Positions 63,601 through 64,000 of a stretch of DNA of 64,000 bases are shown here, in pieces. The DNA comes from Paraphysoderma sedebokerense (Eukaryota; Blastocladiomycota; Physodermatomycetes; Physodermatales; Physodermataceae), in contig JAHLJZ010000031.1 in assembly GCA_025602915.1 (NCBI GenBank), positions 1 to 64,000 of the forward strand, in the 5' to 3' direction. The position numbers were made by a program, and so were the translations under genes. The notes under the pieces were generated by a model. The model was not told where the DNA came from. It did not search any database and worked only from the letters and a program-made list of their open reading frames with translations. How positions within the stretch are numbered: position 1 is the first letter of the stretch; every line of letters begins with the position of its first letter.

Positions 63601-64000
63601 ATTTGGCGATTGGGAATATTGAGCGTATGTAGGCAGGTATAACATAGGAATTAGGTTAGAGTGCTAATGTAATGGTAGTTTGTAGATGACACAAATCACC
63701 AATTTCTGCGTATCTATTGAATATTTGAGGATTTAAATTATCGCAATGGAAGCATATTTCCCATAGATGTAGGTTAAGAGCAAGTGTTTCGCACTACTAT
63801 AATATGCAAAAATAAGTTTGCGAAAGAGAGCACAATAAATGCCCTTACAGTCATTGATCTAATCTGATTTGTTTCAGCTTTTATTCTGTTTCTCGTCATT
63901 TCCATTTCTCATCGTCGCCCCACTCCTGCATTATTCTCAAACATTATGTACATGTTATACCCTTGGCCCAGGTCACACTATATTGTTATTATGGCAGCAG
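63601..64000. other. Right-end intergenic DNA
   Basis: 400 bp of AT-rich DNA after the last gene to the window edge. No exon, RNA gene or repeat is recognised; a gene could begin just outside. Confidence 0.5.

Overview
The window reads as nuclear DNA of an early-diverging (non-Dikarya) fungus. Every gene fits a fungal cell: a PKC1-type protein kinase C with tandem HR1 domains, a Cdc25-type RasGEF, VPS68, RPB2, RPL11, CMS1, RRP9, ARPC5 and a complex I subunit (NDUFA13). Genes are cut by many short GT-AG introns (mostly 50-100 nt), often with CTAAC-like branch sites, and intergenic DNA is AT-rich. The placement is inferred from gene content and architecture; the species cannot be named. Gene models were joined by hand from splice sites and reading phase.

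Layout. 1-2.97 kb: a decayed hAT DNA transposon on the minus strand. 3276-34845: two directly abutting head-to-tail copies of one 15,785-bp segment (3276-19060 and 19061-34845). Every position I compared is identical, and the offset stays constant even through homopolymers. Each copy holds nine complete genes: an HMG-box chromatin protein (+), an unrecognised 535-aa protein (-), ARPC5 (+), a two-pass Ser/Pro-rich membrane protein (-), CMS1 (-), NDUFA13 (-), RRP9 (-), a roughly ten-pass membrane protein (+) and NAP1 (-). Both breakpoints are intergenic, so no gene is broken. This is either a very recent tandem segmental duplication or an assembly duplication.

34.8-64 kb is single copy: PKC1 (-), a RasGEF (-), an F-box protein (+), two tandem GNAT-fold paralogues (+), RPB2 (-), VPS68 (+), RPL11 (-), a RAP1-type BRCT protein (-), a divergent pair of related single-pass membrane proteins (one with a cytoplasmic SH3 domain, the other with a long disordered tail), and a predicted mitochondrial protein (+).

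Shared themes. The duplicated block is rich in ribosome-biogenesis (CMS1, RRP9) and chromatin (HMGB, NAP1) genes. The duplication junction makes a new head-to-head NAP1/HMGB pair over a hybrid promoter. A CACGTG element recurs about 70-125 bp upstream of several start codons. RPL11, PKC1 and RPB2 each begin with a coding exon of 10 nt or less. The most novel-looking loci are the membrane-protein pair, the GNAT pair, the BRCT gene and the unknown 535-aa gene.
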